Assembly (NCBI GenBank): GCA_022414725.1
Contig: CM039464.1
Coordinates: 2,169,818 to 2,233,817, forward strand
Length of the DNA: 64,000 bases
Origin: Microglena sp. YARC
Taxonomy: Eukaryota > Chlorophyta > Chlorophyceae > Chlamydomonadales > Chlamydomonadaceae
Direction: 5' to 3'
Below, piece after piece: positions 10,776 to 22,080 of this stretch. The stretch's first letter is position 1, and each line of letters begins with the position of its first letter. A program made the position numbers and the translations under genes. Below the pieces are notes generated by a model. The model was given only the letters and a program-made list of their open reading frames with translations, did not search any database and was not told the DNA's origin.

Positions 10776-11270
10776 CTTGTTACTTTTAATTTAGTGTTTA
10801 TTGATTTAATATTTACTTGTATAAGGTTTTATTTACTTAATATTTACTTGTAATCAAGTGTTTATTAACTTGATATTTACTCGTAATTAAGTGCTTATTT
10901 ACTCGTATTATTTACTTGTAATCAAGTGTTTATTAACTTGATATTTACTCGTAATTGAGTGTTTATTAACTTGATTTATACTCACAATTAAGTGTTTATT
11001 GACTTAATATTTATTTGTAATCAAGTGTTTATTGACTTGCTTGATATTTGCTTGTAATTGAGTGTTTATTGACTTGCTTAATATTTAATTGTAATCAAGT
11101 GTTTATTGACTTGCTATTTACTTGTAATCAAGTGTTTATTGACTTGCTATGTACTTGTAATCAAGTGTTTATTGACTTGATAATTACTTGTAATGCAGTG
11201 TTCATTTACTTGCTTGATATTTGCTCGTTAGTGTTTGTTAATTTTTTGTCAATTGTTTTATATTAAGTGT
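10776..11270. repeat. AT-rich minisatellite, about 33-40-bp unit
   Basis: Repeats of TTGTAATCAAGTGTTTATT followed by GACTTGATATTTAC, with drifting unit length. Confidence 0.85.
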
Positions 11271-11294
11271 TGCTGTAGTGCGACCTTCGGACGC

Positions 11295-11530
11295 TAGCCA
11301 GGTGTCAGTTGCCAGTTGCCAGTTTTCAGTTTCCAGTTGTCAGTTTCCAGTTGTCAGTTGCCAGTTGTCAGTTGCCAGTTGTCAGTTGCCAGTTGTCAGT
11401 TTCCAGTTGTCAGTTGCCAGCTGCCAGTTGTCAGTTGCCAGTTGTCAGTTTCCAGTTGTCAGTTGCCAGTTGTCAGTTGCCAGTTGTCCGTTGCTCGTTG
11501 TCAGTTGCCAGTTGTCAGTTGTCAGCTGCC
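11295..11530. repeat. 14-bp minisatellite (GTTGCCAGTTGTCA)n
   Basis: About 16 units with TTTCC/TTGCC variants. Open in several frames because of regular spacing; not coding. Confidence 0.9.
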
Positions 11531-11559
11531 CCAGAACACATCACTTGTGTGGCCCAGAA

Positions 11560-11805
11560 GCTCTGTGTATTTTCTTGTGTTTGTATGTATCTTGTATTTT
11601 GTATTATTTTCTTGTAACTTGCAAGGTATCTTGTATTTATATTATTTTCTTGCATTTGTATGTATCTTGTATTTTGTACTATTGTCTTGTATTTTTATGT
11701 GTCTTGTATTTTGTATTATTGTCTTGTATTTTTATGTGTCCTGTATTTTCTTGTATTTTTATGTATCTTGAATTTTGTATTATTTTATTGTATTTGTATG
11801 TATCT
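11560..11805. repeat. TCTTGTATTT-type tandem repeat (first block)
   Basis: Units such as CTTGTATTTGTATGTAT and CTTGTATTTTGTATTATT. A related block lies at 12797-13046. Confidence 0.8.
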
Positions 11806-11819
11806 CAAGGGGGGGGCAA

Positions 11820-12160
11820 AAAAAAGAGTGAAAGACCCCATCCCAAAAATGTGCTGAGGCACCCTTCCGCAGACCCCCCCCCCCGGCTCCGGAACCCACT
11901 TCACAGTCACTATCTCAGCCATCACTTAGTGTAATGGTGTCTAATTAGGCTCATTTAACAGGGTTTTTAAAGGCCTATCCATTGAGGTTGGTCTAGGGAC
12001 CATTGGAAATGTTTGAAGCGTAGAAAGTCATCATCATCAATGTTACATTGTTTGGTGGGGGTTGTGGGTCAGGGCCCCTTGGCCCCGATTGTGCCCACAT
12101 TAAATATTCTTCAATAAACACGCCTTCAATCCAAGCTTCAATCAGGCATTAAATAGACAG
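11820..12160. repeat. Dispersed repeat D, uninterrupted copy
   Basis: Contains CGCAGACCCCCC, CACTTAGTGTAATGGTGTC, ATCATCATCAATGTTACATT and GTTTGGTGGGGGTTG. The other copy is split by a SINE and a copia element (18275-18355 and 25328-25540). Confidence 0.75.
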
Positions 12161-12391
12161 CCAAGCACGCAAGAGAATCCTGAAGGCGCTCAAAGTTTCC
12201 GTGGTCGCGGCTAAGCAATTGTTTACCACACTTGTCGCAGGTAGGGCCATTGATTGTGGGTCCATCGAATAACATCAACTAGCACTAGTCACCAGAACGA
12301 AAACAGACGCACAGTGACGGGAAGGGAAAAAGAAGAACGAGGTCTTGTTCTGTACGTCGTTGTACAAGTGTTGGTTAGGGCGTTGTGTGTG

Positions 12392-12392
<1 letters not shown>

Positions 12393-12444
<52 letters not shown>
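12393..12444. repeat. (GA)n microsatellite
   Basis: Uninterrupted AG dinucleotide run. Confidence 0.95.
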
Positions 12445-12447
<3 letters not shown>

Positions 12448-12796
12448 CTGGGTCACCCCCCCCCTCCCCCCCCCCCATGTGCCCTGGGCAAAATATGTGG
12501 TGGGTCTCTCCCCCAATAACATTTTTGACTGGTATTTAGTAGAGTAACACCCTAGTTCCACTCCCATGTCATTCTGAGGGCTAGAAAAAAAGTGCCTGGA
12601 AAGTACCTAATTTTTTGAAAATGTCAGATCTTTTCCTCGACCCCCCCTCCCCCCCCCCCCGCGGCCCCAAACTTAGGAGGACCGTCACTTTTTTTCTACT
12701 GGGCCAAATCAAGAAATAAAACCGGATTCTTCATCCTCTCTATGATATCTACAAAGTTGGACGATGGGGTCATTTTGGTTAGAAGTTGCCCCCCCC

Positions 12797-13046
12797 CTGA
12801 TGTATCTTGTATTTTTTATTATTGTCTTGTATTTGCATGTATCTTGTATTTTGTCTGTATCTTGTATTTATATGTATATTGTTTTTTATATCATTCTCTT
12901 GTATTTGTATGCATCTTGTATTTTGTATTATTGTCTTGCATTTTTACATGTTTTGTATTTTCTTGTATTTTTATGTATCTTGTATTTTTGATTATTTTAT
13001 CGTAATTGTAGGTGTCTTCTATTTTCTTGTATTTGTATGTATCTCG
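12797..13046. repeat. TCTTGTATTT-type tandem repeat (second block)
   Basis: Same unit family as 11560-11805. It runs directly into the CACT array. Confidence 0.8.
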
Positions 13047-13570
13047 CCCACTCACTCACTCACACTCACTCACTCACTTACTCACTCACGCACTCACTTA
13101 CGCACTCACGCACGCACTCACACACGCACTCACGCACTAACCCACTCACGCACTCACGCACTCACTCACTCGCTCACTCGCTCACTCACTCACTCACTCA
13201 CTCACTCACTCACTCACTCACTCACTCACTCACTCACTCACTCACCCACCCACCCACTCACTCACTCACTCACTCACTCACTCTCTCACTCACGCACTCT
13301 CACTCACTCACTCACTCACTCACTCACTCACTCACTCACTCACTCACTCACTCACTCACTCACTCACTCACGCACTCTCACTCACTCACGCACTCTCACT
13401 CACTCACTCACGCACGCACTCACTCTCACACACTCACGCACGCACACACTCACTCACGCACACACTCACTCACTCACGCACTCACTCACGCACTCACGCA
13501 CTCACGCATTCACTCACTCATGCACTCACGCACTCACGCTCACTCACTCTCACTCACTCTCACTCACGCC
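13046..13570. repeat. (CACT)n / (CGCA)n array, about 520 bp
   Basis: Tetranucleotide array with CGCA interruptions, ending at a splice-acceptor-like TTCCCCAG before the Cys-rich exon duplicate at 13584. The Thr/His/Ser frames are artefacts. Confidence 0.9.
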
Positions 13571-13583
13571 CAGTCTTCCCCAG

Positions 13584-14970
13584 GTGCAAGAAGTGTGATG
13601 GCAGCAAGTGTGGGAAGGTGAACTGCCAAGGCTGTAAGCTTGAAATCTCCATCGGCACTCCCCCCCCCCCCCCACCCACACAACCAACCAACCACTCTCA
13701 CCCACTCATTCACTCACCCACCCACCCACCCCTCCCCAGGTACAAGAAGTGTGATGGCAGCAAGTGTGGGAAGTTGAACTGCCAGGGCTGTAAGCTTGAG
13801 GCCATCCATTTGACTGTCGCCAACTCCAGGGACTGCCCTTTCTGTTTCAGGCGCATGTGCTCTGAGGCTTGTTTCTCTGCTTGCCCCCTCAAGGACGTGA
13901 CCCCCTCTTCTCTGGAAATGGGCTTTGCAGGGGGCCTGTCTGATGAACAGCTGACATCAGCGCTGGAGCTAGCTGGCGTGTTTTCCATGGCTCCCCCCCC
14001 GGGTCCAGGGCCCGGGGGGGGGGCTGGCGGCCTTCCCGGTCTCCCCGGCCTGCCCCCGAGCCACACAGGAGATGGGGGGGCAGGTGGGGGGGCAGAGGCC
14101 CCCGGACATGTTGCAGAAGCTTCTGGAGCTGCGATCGCAGATGAAGCCACTCCACCTGGATCTGTATCCCAAGCAGGACAGCCTGGCAGTGTTCATGGCA
14201 GCGCCCAGCCCGGGGTCCATGGGGGGCCTGAGGGGGGGCTAGGCCCCCCAGACCCCAGCCTCCAGGCCGCCGTCCATGCCGCATCATCTCATCACACTGC
14301 CCAGACCATACGCCAGCTAGGTCCAAAGTCCGCACCCAAGCTCCCCGCAAGCCAAAGCCTGCACTCCATGATGATGCAGGCCCTAGCTAGACTGAACAAC
14401 ATCGACGCCAACCAGCAGATGATGCTCCAACGCCTATCCAACGCCGAAACCACCCAACAGCTGTTACTCCAAACCCTAGGGCTCACGCTAGCCATGCAGA
14501 ACTCCCCAGAAGCGGCAGCAGCCGCAGCGCAGACGGCAGGACAGCCGGCACCAACTCAACCCTCCCCCTCCTCTCTACCCACCGGCCAGGTCCCATCCCC
14601 ATCCCCTCCCGGCTCCCAACCCGAGCTACGGCCAGATATGAGCCAGCCCTTGATACCTGGCACTTGTGGCATGGTTCCCGGGCCAAATGCCAACTTCAAC
14701 CTTGACTCTGCCATCGCCCAGTACCAGCAGCTGCTGTCCGCCGTGATGGACCCGAATTCACTGCCCTCCCAGGCAGACCTAGGGGCAGCTGGCGCCGTGA
14801 CTTTTCAAGCGCCACAACATGGAAACCACAAAGCGGAAGCTGTAAGCTCGATAGTGGATATGCTGGCAAGGGGGGCCCCTGTGGCACAACAGCAGTTTAT
14901 GGGTCAGCAGCAGGGCCAGGCCCATCAAGCAGGGCCACCAGCAGCACCAAGTGAATCACACAAGGAGTGA
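13584..14970 (+). CDS. Cys-rich / Gln-Pro-Ala-rich protein, internal or 3' exon(s), function unknown
   Basis: From the second acceptor-like CTCCCCAG (ending about 13739) a frame stays open to 14970. It starts with a cysteine cluster (KCDGSKCGKLNCQGC, then DCPFCFRRMCSEACFSACPL) with CxxC pairs that could bind zinc. A Gly/Pro-rich linker follows, then a Gln/Leu-rich segment around 14290-14520 with helical character (LNNIDANQQMMLQRLSNAE), then Pro/Ser/Ala-rich sequence. The first about 75 bp of the exon, with its acceptor, also occurs as an upstream duplicate at 13584-13655, where the frame runs into poly-C; that copy may be non-functional or an alternative exon. The 3' end runs into a 49-bp minisatellite, so the apparent stop may be false and a donor could lie near 14906. 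No start codon was identified. I recognise no family. Confidence 0.55.
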
Positions 14971-15802
14971 CAGCCTGGCAGGGCCACCGGCAGCACCAAG
15001 TGAGTCACACAAGGAGTGACAGCCTGGCAGGGCTACCGGCAGCACCATGTGAAGCGCACTAGGAGTGACAGCCTGGCAGGGCCACTGGCAACACCAAGTG
15101 GAACGCACACGGAGTGACAGCCTGGCAGGGCCACCGGCGGCACCAAGTGACTCACACAAGAAGTGATAGCCTGGCAGGGCCACCGGCGGCACCAATAGAC
15201 TCACACAAGGAGTGACAGCCTGGCAGGGCCACCGGCTGCATAGAGTGACTCACACAAGGAGTGACAGCCTGGCAGGGCCACCGGCGGCACCTAGTGACTC
15301 ACGCAAGGAGTGACAGCCTGGCAGGGCCACCGGCAGCACCAAGTGAAACGCACAAGGAGTGACTAAGGCATGGGCCAACAACAGGTTGTGGGTCAACAGC
15401 AGGTCCAGGCCCATCAAGCAGGGCCACCGGCAGCACCAAGTGAATCACACAAGGAATAACAGCCTGGCAGGGCCACAGGCAGCACCGATCCAGGCCCATC
15501 AAGCAGGGCCACCGGCAGCACCAAGTGAATCACACAAGGAATGACAGCCTGGCAGGGCCACAGGCAGCACCGGTCCAGGCCCATCAAGCAGGGCCACCGG
15601 CAGCACCAAGTGAATCACACAAGGAATGACAGCCTGGCAGGGCCACAGGCAGCACCGGTCCAGGCCCATCAAGCAGGGCCACCACCAGCACCAAGTGAAT
15701 CACACAAGGAGTGACAGCCTGGCAAGGCCACCGGCAGCACCAAGTGAATCACACAAGGAGTAACAGCCTGGCAAGGCCACCGGCAGCACCAAGTGAATCA
15801 CC
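14930..15802. repeat. 49-bp minisatellite at the end of the Cys-rich ORF
   Basis: Units read GGCAGGGCCACCGGCAGC, ACCAAGTGAATCACAC, AAGGAGTGACAGCCT. Several longer units also carry CAGCAGGTCCAGGCCCATC, a near copy of the last coding bases at about 14906-14930, so the array incorporates exon sequence. Confidence 0.9.
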
Positions 15803-16199
15803 CGATATAATAGTTGGAACCAGGGTAGAACATACCGGCTTGTATTCTGTTATTGGGGTATTTTCGGGTCGTTATACCGGAGCCCCAAAATCCGACATTG
15901 CCGGCATGCCTCCTGTGATGAATGAAAGCGGAGTAGCGGACCCTTTCCTTCAGGGACTGTAGATGCTGCACTTTATTCGAAGTAGTCTAGGAATTATTTG
16001 GTCTATATAAACTGTTATCTTTCTAGGTATCCTACCAGGTCATTACCAGGGTACTTCAGGAGGACCCCCAGCTCTGCTGCCTGAGACGCAACCAAATGTA
16101 TAGCCTGCGCCCTGCAACGCAACAGACCCTTCGACATTGCGTCTATGACGGAGGACGCAGCGTCCTTGACAACCCTGGTTATTACATCTGATTATTAGG
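15803..16199. other. Unassigned sequence
   Basis: No tandem repeat, RNA gene or convincing frame seen. Confidence 0.4.
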
Positions 16200-16372
16200 T
16201 GTCTGACATCTATTCCCAAGCTGATGACATGTGCGTGAATGTTACAGTCCAGGGGTAGGCCAAATAGGCTAAAGGGACTTGCCCAACCGTGTAGGAAGGG
16301 CTTAAAAAGAAAAAGCACTGATGAACTGAGCCCCAAACAATCGATTAACCGACGGGGGCCCTGAGTTCGTGA
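16200..16372. repeat. Dispersed repeat R (second copy 53363-53503)
   Basis: Shared blocks include GGTAGGCCAAATAGGCT, GATGAACTGA-CCCCAAACAATCG and GGGGCCCTGAGTTCGTG, in the same orientation as the second copy. Confidence 0.75.
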
Positions 16373-16770
16373 TGACATGTAGGTGACTCAGTATCACTCT
16401 GTGTGACTCTCTGTCACTCTGTGTGACAAGCTGATGACATGTAGGTGACTCAGTATCACTCTGTGTGACTGTCTGTCACTCTGTGTGACAAGCTGATGAC
16501 ATGTAGGTGACTCAGTATCACTCTGTGTGACTCTCTGTCACTCTGTGTGACAAGCTGATGACATGTAGGTGACTCAGTATCACTGCGTGTGACTCTCTGT
16601 CACTCTGTGTGACAAGCTGATGACATGCAGGTGACTCAGTATCACTGCGTGTGACTCTCTGTCACTCTGTGTGACAAGCTGATGACATGTAGGTGACTCA
16701 GTATCACTCTGTGTGACTCTCTGTCACTCTGTGTGATAAGCTGATGACATGTAGGTGACCCAGGTGTCCA
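16373..16770. repeat. 62-bp minisatellite, about 6 copies
   Basis: AGGTGACTCAG recurs exactly every 62 bp (16381, 16443, 16505, 16567). Units carry alternating TCACTCTGTGTGAC motifs. Confidence 0.9.
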
Positions 16771-16806
16771 GCTATACTTGAATTGGGGCCGTTGTAAGGT
16801 ACACGG

Positions 16807-16943
16807 CAGGGTACTTCCATTGACCAAATTGGCCAGCGCTTTAGCGCACTTGAAAAGCAAAAAACTGCGCTTTGTGGTGCAATAAACTGCGCGGAAAAAG
16901 GCAGCGCGTCAGCGTGCAAAAGCGCGCGCTTGGAAGTACCCTG
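16807..16943. mobile_element. hAT-like MITE M1, 137 bp, perfect TSD
   Basis: Inverted ends CAGGGTACTTCC / GGAAGTACCCTG with exact 8-bp TSD GTACACGG on both sides (16799-16806, 16944-16951). The interior is GCGC-rich and self-complementary. Confidence 0.9.
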
Positions 16944-17035
16944 GTACACGGGATTTACAGCTTAGTGAGACCTAGAATAGTTGATCAAAGTTGACTGCAA
17001 TTTGTGGCCCGCTAATTCAATTGATTGCAGGTGAC

Positions 17036-17102
17036 CCAGTAGCTGTTGCTCCGTTGCGAACACTCTCCGCCATTTTTTGCAAGCGACTGCATAGAACTTG
17101 TA
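17036..17102. mobile_element. SINE-like family B fragment (B6)
   Basis: Only the end is present: CTCCGTTGCGAACACTCTCC to GCATAGAACTTGT. Confidence 0.65.
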
Positions 17103-17189
17103 AAGTTTAGATATAATCATATTAAAAAGAAAGTGACAGGGTATGCAGCCAACGCAAGGATCCAAGTTGCCGATTCCAATGCGCTTTAT

Positions 17190-17300
17190 GTCGCTTCGTT
17201 TCGCTTTCCTGTCCGCATTTCATTCGTTTCGCTTTCCTGTCCGCATTTCATTCGTTTCGCTTTCCTGTCCGCATTTCATTCGTTTCGCTTTCCTGAGGCC
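17190..17300. repeat. 28-bp tandem repeat, about 4 copies
   Basis: Unit CGCTTTCCTGTCCGCATTTC plus ATTCGTTT. Confidence 0.9.
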
Positions 17301-18274
17301 CTCTGGACCCGAAGCTAACGCTATCGCGAAAGCAAAGGCTATCGCTAACGAGCCACAGTGAACCTCCGTTTAGACCCGAAGTATTGCAACACTAAAATTC
17401 AAAATTGTGTCCAAAATGCCCCCTAAAGGTCCCCCCAAAGTGGAAAAATCGGAAGGTCAGAAACAATTGCTGGCAAAAGCCAGGCAAAACTGGACTTTGT
17501 TTTGAAAATAAAAAAGTGCGGTTTTTTTAAATGCCCCCAAAAGTGCACCGGAAAGGTAAAAACATAAGTCAGGTATAGCCAGCACAAGCACAGAGTCTCA
17601 TACACTCTCGCGGTGTCAAGTAGACTTTAACATGTAATGTAATGTATTTGAGGAAGGCCATTGTGACATCACCTGATTCCAACTCCAATTCCTCCCCGTT
17701 CGATACCCATGGAAACCAGGGACACAAGGAGCATATTAAGCAGGTTACTGCCGAAGACGGCGAACAGGCAAATTGCTGGCTGGGGCCATGCGATCAAGTA
17801 CGAGTACTCCTGAAGTCCGTGACTCCCCTCGTTTTTAGTTATTGCCAGCTACTTTGTGTTGGAGCTTCCAAACCGGGGTGAAAATCCCCCGTAGTACGTT
17901 GCACTGGCATGATGTGGCCACGGTGCCTGCAACTGCATGCATCGGCGGTGATTCATTTTAATAAGGTGGTCGTACGGTGACTATAGCTAGCTCCGGCTTA
18001 CGCAGTGGTGTCCTTAACTTCTCGTCCTGAGAGTGGCACATTACTCGGATGTAACAATTTCAATTTCGATACTCCTTAAGTGATCATAGCTTGACGGGGC
18101 CAAGGGGGGCTTGACAAGTGAACTGCAGACTGTTATTTTATTTTCATATGCAGTTCTGTAACTCTCATGAATTTTGAACACATACATTTTGAAAAGAAGA
18201 ACAAAGTGTTTAAAATTTGTTGGGACAACACGAGGGGAGGGGGGGACAAAAATATGTTAGCCATCATCACAAAA
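17301..18274. other. Unassigned sequence
   Basis: Short frames only. Nothing recognisable on either strand and no tandem structure. Confidence 0.4.
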
Positions 18275-18355
18275 GACTAAAAGAGTGTGAGGACACCCCT
18301 CTGCAGACCCCCCGGCTTCGGAGTCCAATACACAGCCAGTATATCACCCACCACT
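18275..18355. repeat. Dispersed repeat D, left part of interrupted copy
   Basis: Matches the 5' part of 11820-12160 (AGACCCCCCGGCTTCGG, CACAGCCAGTATATCACCCA). It resumes at 25328 after the nested SINE and copia insertions. Confidence 0.75.
18343..18355. repeat. Left target duplication of truncated SINE
   Basis: ATCACCCACCACT, repeated exactly at 25315-25327. Confidence 0.8.
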
Positions 18356-18407
18356 TTCGATGGTAGCTTGTCCAGTTGACTAGTTGAGGTAGGAGACCAC
18401 GCCCCAC
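18356..18407 (+). mobile_element. 5'-truncated tRNA-SINE, left part (target of copia insertion)
   Basis: Matches the SINE body (GATGGTAGCTTGTCCAGTTG..GTAGGAGACC) with an internal deletion to ACGCCCCAC. The rest of its tail (CCACCAGGCGTTATC) lies at 25299-25314, beyond the copia element. Confidence 0.75.
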
Positions 18408-18751
18408 TATCAGCTTGGATAACACTCCGGAGAGTGGACAAAGAAGCTTGCGTGAGCAGACGCGCCAATCTATATGTGCGGAGACGAGAATAACATTACA
18501 AGCACTGGAGACCCATCAAGGGGCACCAGTGGTGAAAGGAGGCGGCAGCCAGGAACCTAACAGGGTACAGGCTAGACCGGTGACGCAGGTGACAGGAAGC
18601 TGTCACTGAGTCACTCAGGGAGGACACAGTCTACGGGAAGCTGTCACTACGGGAAGCTGGCACAGGACTGGGAGAGCCGATAGTTCTAAGGAAGTACAGA
18701 AGTAGTCACCAAGTCATAAAACGCGTGAGAGCACCGCAATTCATGCTGACA
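18408..18751 (-). repeat. copia 3' LTR, 344 bp
   Basis: Direct repeat of 24950-25298, bounded by TGTCAGC / GCTGATA short inverted ends (terminal TA in place of CA). Confidence 0.95.
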
Positions 18752-18758
18752 CTCCACC
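18752..18758 (-). other. copia polypurine tract
   Basis: Minus strand reads GGTGGAG immediately before the TGTCAGC start of the 3' LTR. A similar CTCCACCTATG block recurs at about 18789. Confidence 0.75.
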
Positions 18759-19063
18759 TATGACACAGGTGACATACAAGACTACTTCTCCACCTATGGC
18801 ACTGGTGACATAGAACTATATGTAACAGAGTAAAAAAAAAATCAAAGAACTTCGAAAAATCGAGAGAACTTCAAATGGAACCCAAAGGGTGACAGGAAGG
18901 AATGAAACAAGGCAAAAACCAAAAATTTGCCTAGGTAGAAAAAGATGAAAACCCGAATATCAAAGATGGGTAACAACGGTATAGAAAACCCGATCCGGGA
19001 ATAGGAACCTAATGCCAAACAATGATAACCAAAGAAACCGATGTAACCAGAAAAAAAATGACC

Positions 19064-20482
19064 CTAAGAAGAAGCGGTCATTCCAAGCATTCGGACAAAC
19101 CTCCAGAACACAGCAGGATCAAGGGGCTTGGTGAAGGGGTCAGCACAGTTGTCCTTAGTGTTAACATAGGCAACATCCAGTTGACCATCCTCCACCAGCT
19201 CCTTGATGTAGTGATGAATAACATCAATGTGCTTGCTGCGAGGGAGGAGCTGCCAGTCATTGGCCCAACTCAGAGACCCTAAGTTGTCACCCTGAATGGT
19301 AACCAAATCACAAGGTAGACCCAGATCCACCCTCAACTTCTTCAACCATTGCACCTCCCTGGCAGCCTGAGATAGGGCCTGATACTCAGCCTCACTAGAG
19401 CTAATGGCAACAGTAGGCTGCCTCTTGCTCATCCAGTTCACTATGCACCCCCCAGCCAGCACAGCAAAGCCAGTCTGAGACCTCCTGTCAGACCCATCAT
19501 CAGCAAAGGATGAGTCACTAAAGACAGTAAAAGAGAACTCAGGGCTGTGGGTGTAAGTGAGGCCCAGGTGGGAATGTGACCTCAAATACAAGAGCAAACG
19601 CTTGGCTGCCCCCCAGAGGGGAGCAGTAGGGTGAGCAGAGAACCTGGACAGGTAGCTCACAGCAAAAGAAATATCAGGCCTGGTGCAAGTAGCCAGGTAT
19701 AGCAAAGCACCCACAAGAGAGAGGTACTGGCTATTGGAGGTCAGGGGGTCCCCTGGAGGGTCAGTGACGGTGCACTTGGCCATGGGGGCACCAAATTTGG
19801 GCTTGGTAGCAGTAGTAAGACCAAACTGCTCCACCAGATCAACAATGTAGGAGTGCTGGGAGAGGTTGACTTGAACACACCTGCCGTCAGAGTCAAGTGT
19901 AACAGCCATGTCCAATGAGAGGAACTGAACTGGGACACCCATCTCCTTGAACTCCCAGCCAGCCTTCTCCATAGCCTTGATCAGCAAAGCATACCTATCC
20001 AGCTCACTAAAAGCACAGATAAAATCATCAACATAGGTCAGGACATAGCTCCACCCACCAATAGAATCCCTCCTAAAATACAGAGCAGGTTCTGCCTTGC
20101 ACATAGTAAACCCATGTGCAACCAAAACCCGCTTGACATCCATACTCCAAGCCCTGGGTGCCTGTTTCAAACCATAAAGGGACTTGATCAGTTTGCACAC
20201 AAGGGGAACACCGTTAGGACCAAGTACCTTAAAGCCCTCAGGCTGGTGGCAGTACAGGTCCAGACCAGGTTCTAGCTTAGCATTCAGAAATGCAGTCTTG
20301 ATGTCCAGCTGCCGAACAAACATCTTCCTATGAGTGATGGCAGCAAGGAGTACCCTCAGACCTGCTTTAGAAGAAACAGGGGCATATACATCATGAAAGT
20401 CCAGCCCAGGACGCTGCAGAAAACCACGGACCACAAAACGTGCCTTGAAGCGCACAGAACCATCAACCCCAACCTTCTTCAC
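19064..20482 (-). CDS. copia reverse transcriptase and RNase H (C-terminal pol)
   Basis: A 472-residue frame carries the full copia RT (RVT_2-type) signature. RT blocks are FKARFVVRGFLQRPG, LDIKTAFLNA (motif A Asp), SLYGLKQAPRAW and the catalytic YVDDF. The RNase H part follows with FSDSSFADDGSDRRSQTG, AISSSEAEYQAL and SKHIDVIHHYI, and ends VNTKDNCADPFTKPL, as in plant and algal copia elements. RT copies element RNA and RNase H removes it. All listed catalytic residues appear intact. The frame is in phase with 20537-21202 upstream; only a TAG separates them, so the natural start is upstream and the listed Met is internal. Confidence 0.95.
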   Translation of the reverse strand: MKKVGVDGSVRFKARFVVRGFLQRPGLDFHDVYAPVSSKAGLRVLLAAITHRKMFVRQLDIKTAFLNAKLEPGLDLYCHQPEGFKVLGPNGVPLVCKLIKSLYGLKQAPRAWSMDVKRVLVAHGFTMCKAEPALYFRRDSIGGWSYVLTYVDDFICAFSELDRYALLIKAMEKAGWEFKEMGVPVQFLSLDMAVTLDSDGRCVQVNLSQHSYIVDLVEQFGLTTATKPKFGAPMAKCTVTDPPGDPLTSNSQYLSLVGALLYLATCTRPDISFAVSYLSRFSAHPTAPLWGAAKRLLLYLRSHSHLGLTYTHSPEFSFTVFSDSSFADDGSDRRSQTGFAVLAGGCIVNWMSKRQPTVAISSSEAEYQALSQAAREVQWLKKLRVDLGLPCDLVTIQGDNLGSLSWANDWQLLPRSKHIDVIHHYIKELVEDGQLDVAYVNTKDNCADPFTKPLDPAVFWRFVRMLGMTASS

Positions 20483-20536
20483 AAATAACCACCTGCCAGA
20501 CAGGATCCGCTGCTTAGGAGGCTGTGGAGTGAGTGC

Positions 20537-21202
20537 CTAAGTACCATGGGCATGGAGGGACGCCATCTCATCCTTCATAGCAAGCAGCCACTGATCCCTG
20601 TCAGGGTTGGAGGGAAGCATGGCAGCCTTATAGGTTAGTTCAGTGGAGGTGGAAATGTATGCTCCCACGTACAAGCAGTTTACTTGTACATGAGCAGCGG
20701 GGATATCAGCAATATCAGCAGTAACCGGTAGTATAGCCCCCAGTGCAGAACTACTGCCTGGTTGAACAAGGCCGGCCTTATTTGCCTCTATATCAACGAA
20801 GCCTGGGTCGACCGGAACACCCCAGCCATACGCAGTATCGGAACCCGACCAGTGTTCAAGATCATCACTTGCGCTATCGGCAACGGCTACATCATTACAT
20901 GGGCTTGACCCGAATAATCCACCAGGGATGGCAGGAGGCGAAGGGATTAACAACACCCGCGAGCCATCCGAGGTGGTCGGAGATTGGCGACTATTAGGCA
21001 ATGGACCTGATCCAGGTACCACTATGATCGAAGGCTGTCGTAATCCTAAAGCTTCACCGACGGAACGTGGCGCAGAGGAGGGCCTGGCGACCCCCTGAGA
21101 TTCGGGTAAAATCGTATCTGAAAGAACGTCGGAATCCCGCCCGCCTAATACCTTCACACGCAATGCAGCACCATCAGCCCCTGACCTGGGACGCAAGGTC
21201 AT
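20537..21202 (-). pseudogene. copia pol, integrase-RT linker region
   Basis: 221 codons of Ser/Pro/Gly-rich linker, ending with the conserved pre-RT block (AAMLPSNPDRDQWLLAMKDE..HGT). The TAG falls immediately after HGT, where copia polyproteins normally continue with a Trp, so a single TGG to TAG change is the simplest reading. It overlaps the end of the integrase frame by ATGA in a different frame, implying another indel near 21200. Confidence 0.85.
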
Positions 21203-22080
21203 CCCATGACCAGGGCAGCGGTCGACAAGACGACAATTGGGGTTGGCAAAGGGTCTAAGGCATTAACCGCAGACTCAGGCATGTGTCCGTTGATAGCGGC
21301 AGGGATGCGAGAAACATACGGAGACCCATCATAAGGGGATAGCCCAGGAATACAGTTATGATCAAACTGCTCATAGAAGAGTACATCACGACTCTCTACT
21401 ACCTGGCGCAACTTAGGAACCCAAACAAAATAACCCTTACTCACCAGAGAATACCCAACCAGTCTACCAGATAACGCCCTTTCGTCCAGCTTGTTGCGTT
21501 TCTTCCCATTGACTAACGTGACGTAGCAAGGGCAACCAAACACACGCAACAACGACACATCAGGCACAACCCCAAAGAAAAGCTCGTGTGGAGTCTTATC
21601 TCCCTGATTGGGCAGACGATTACGAAGGTAACAAGCAGCTAGGAAGGCATAGGGCCAGAAAGACTTAGCTAGTTTAGACTCCAGGTGGATGCTCCTAGCT
21701 ATAGACTGTAAGACCCCATTGTACCTCTCCACAGTTGCATTCTGCTGTGCAGTGTATGCCAACGATAACTCATGCACTGCCCCAACCGATATCAGCCAAT
21801 CCTCAAACGACTTTACTATAAACTCCTTAGCCCTGTCAGATCTCAGACACTTAAAGGCAAACCCATGCAGCTGATTCATCCATCTGAGGATGATAGTTTG
21901 GACTGCTAAGGGAGCTTCATCCCTGGTCCTCAAGCACAATACCTCAGCATAGCCAGAGTATTGGTCTGTGAGGCACAGAATATAAAACTCCCCACGCAGA
22001 CCCCTAATATGAACTGGTCCCATGATATCCAAGTGAAGGCGTTGGAGAGGTGCACGGATCTTAGTTTTGCTTTCTTTAGG
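21199..22080 (-). pseudogene. copia integrase (frame-disrupted pol segment)
   Basis: Integrase catalytic core: LHLDIMGPVHIRG (first Asp), LRSDRAKEFI (second Asp region), then QQNATVERYNGVL with the catalytic Glu region, SFWPYAFLAACYLRNRLPN and the C-terminal GYSLVSKGYFVWVP block. The zinc-binding part lies in another frame just upstream, so the frame open from 22479 to about 22080 is out-of-frame and not included. The core has RSDRAKEF where copia elements usually have RSDNGTEF. Confidence 0.9.

Noticed and set aside
12807..13621. Thr/His/Ser-Leu ORFs over the CACT array
   Set aside because: Tetranucleotide repeat read in three frames; only the last about 30 codons touch the real Cys-rich exon.
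16043..16378. Conserved minus-strand ORF shared with 53379-53510 (DCLG.SSSV.F.F)
   Set aside because: The similarity is at DNA level as dispersed repeat R; frames differ at both ends and no protein family is evident.
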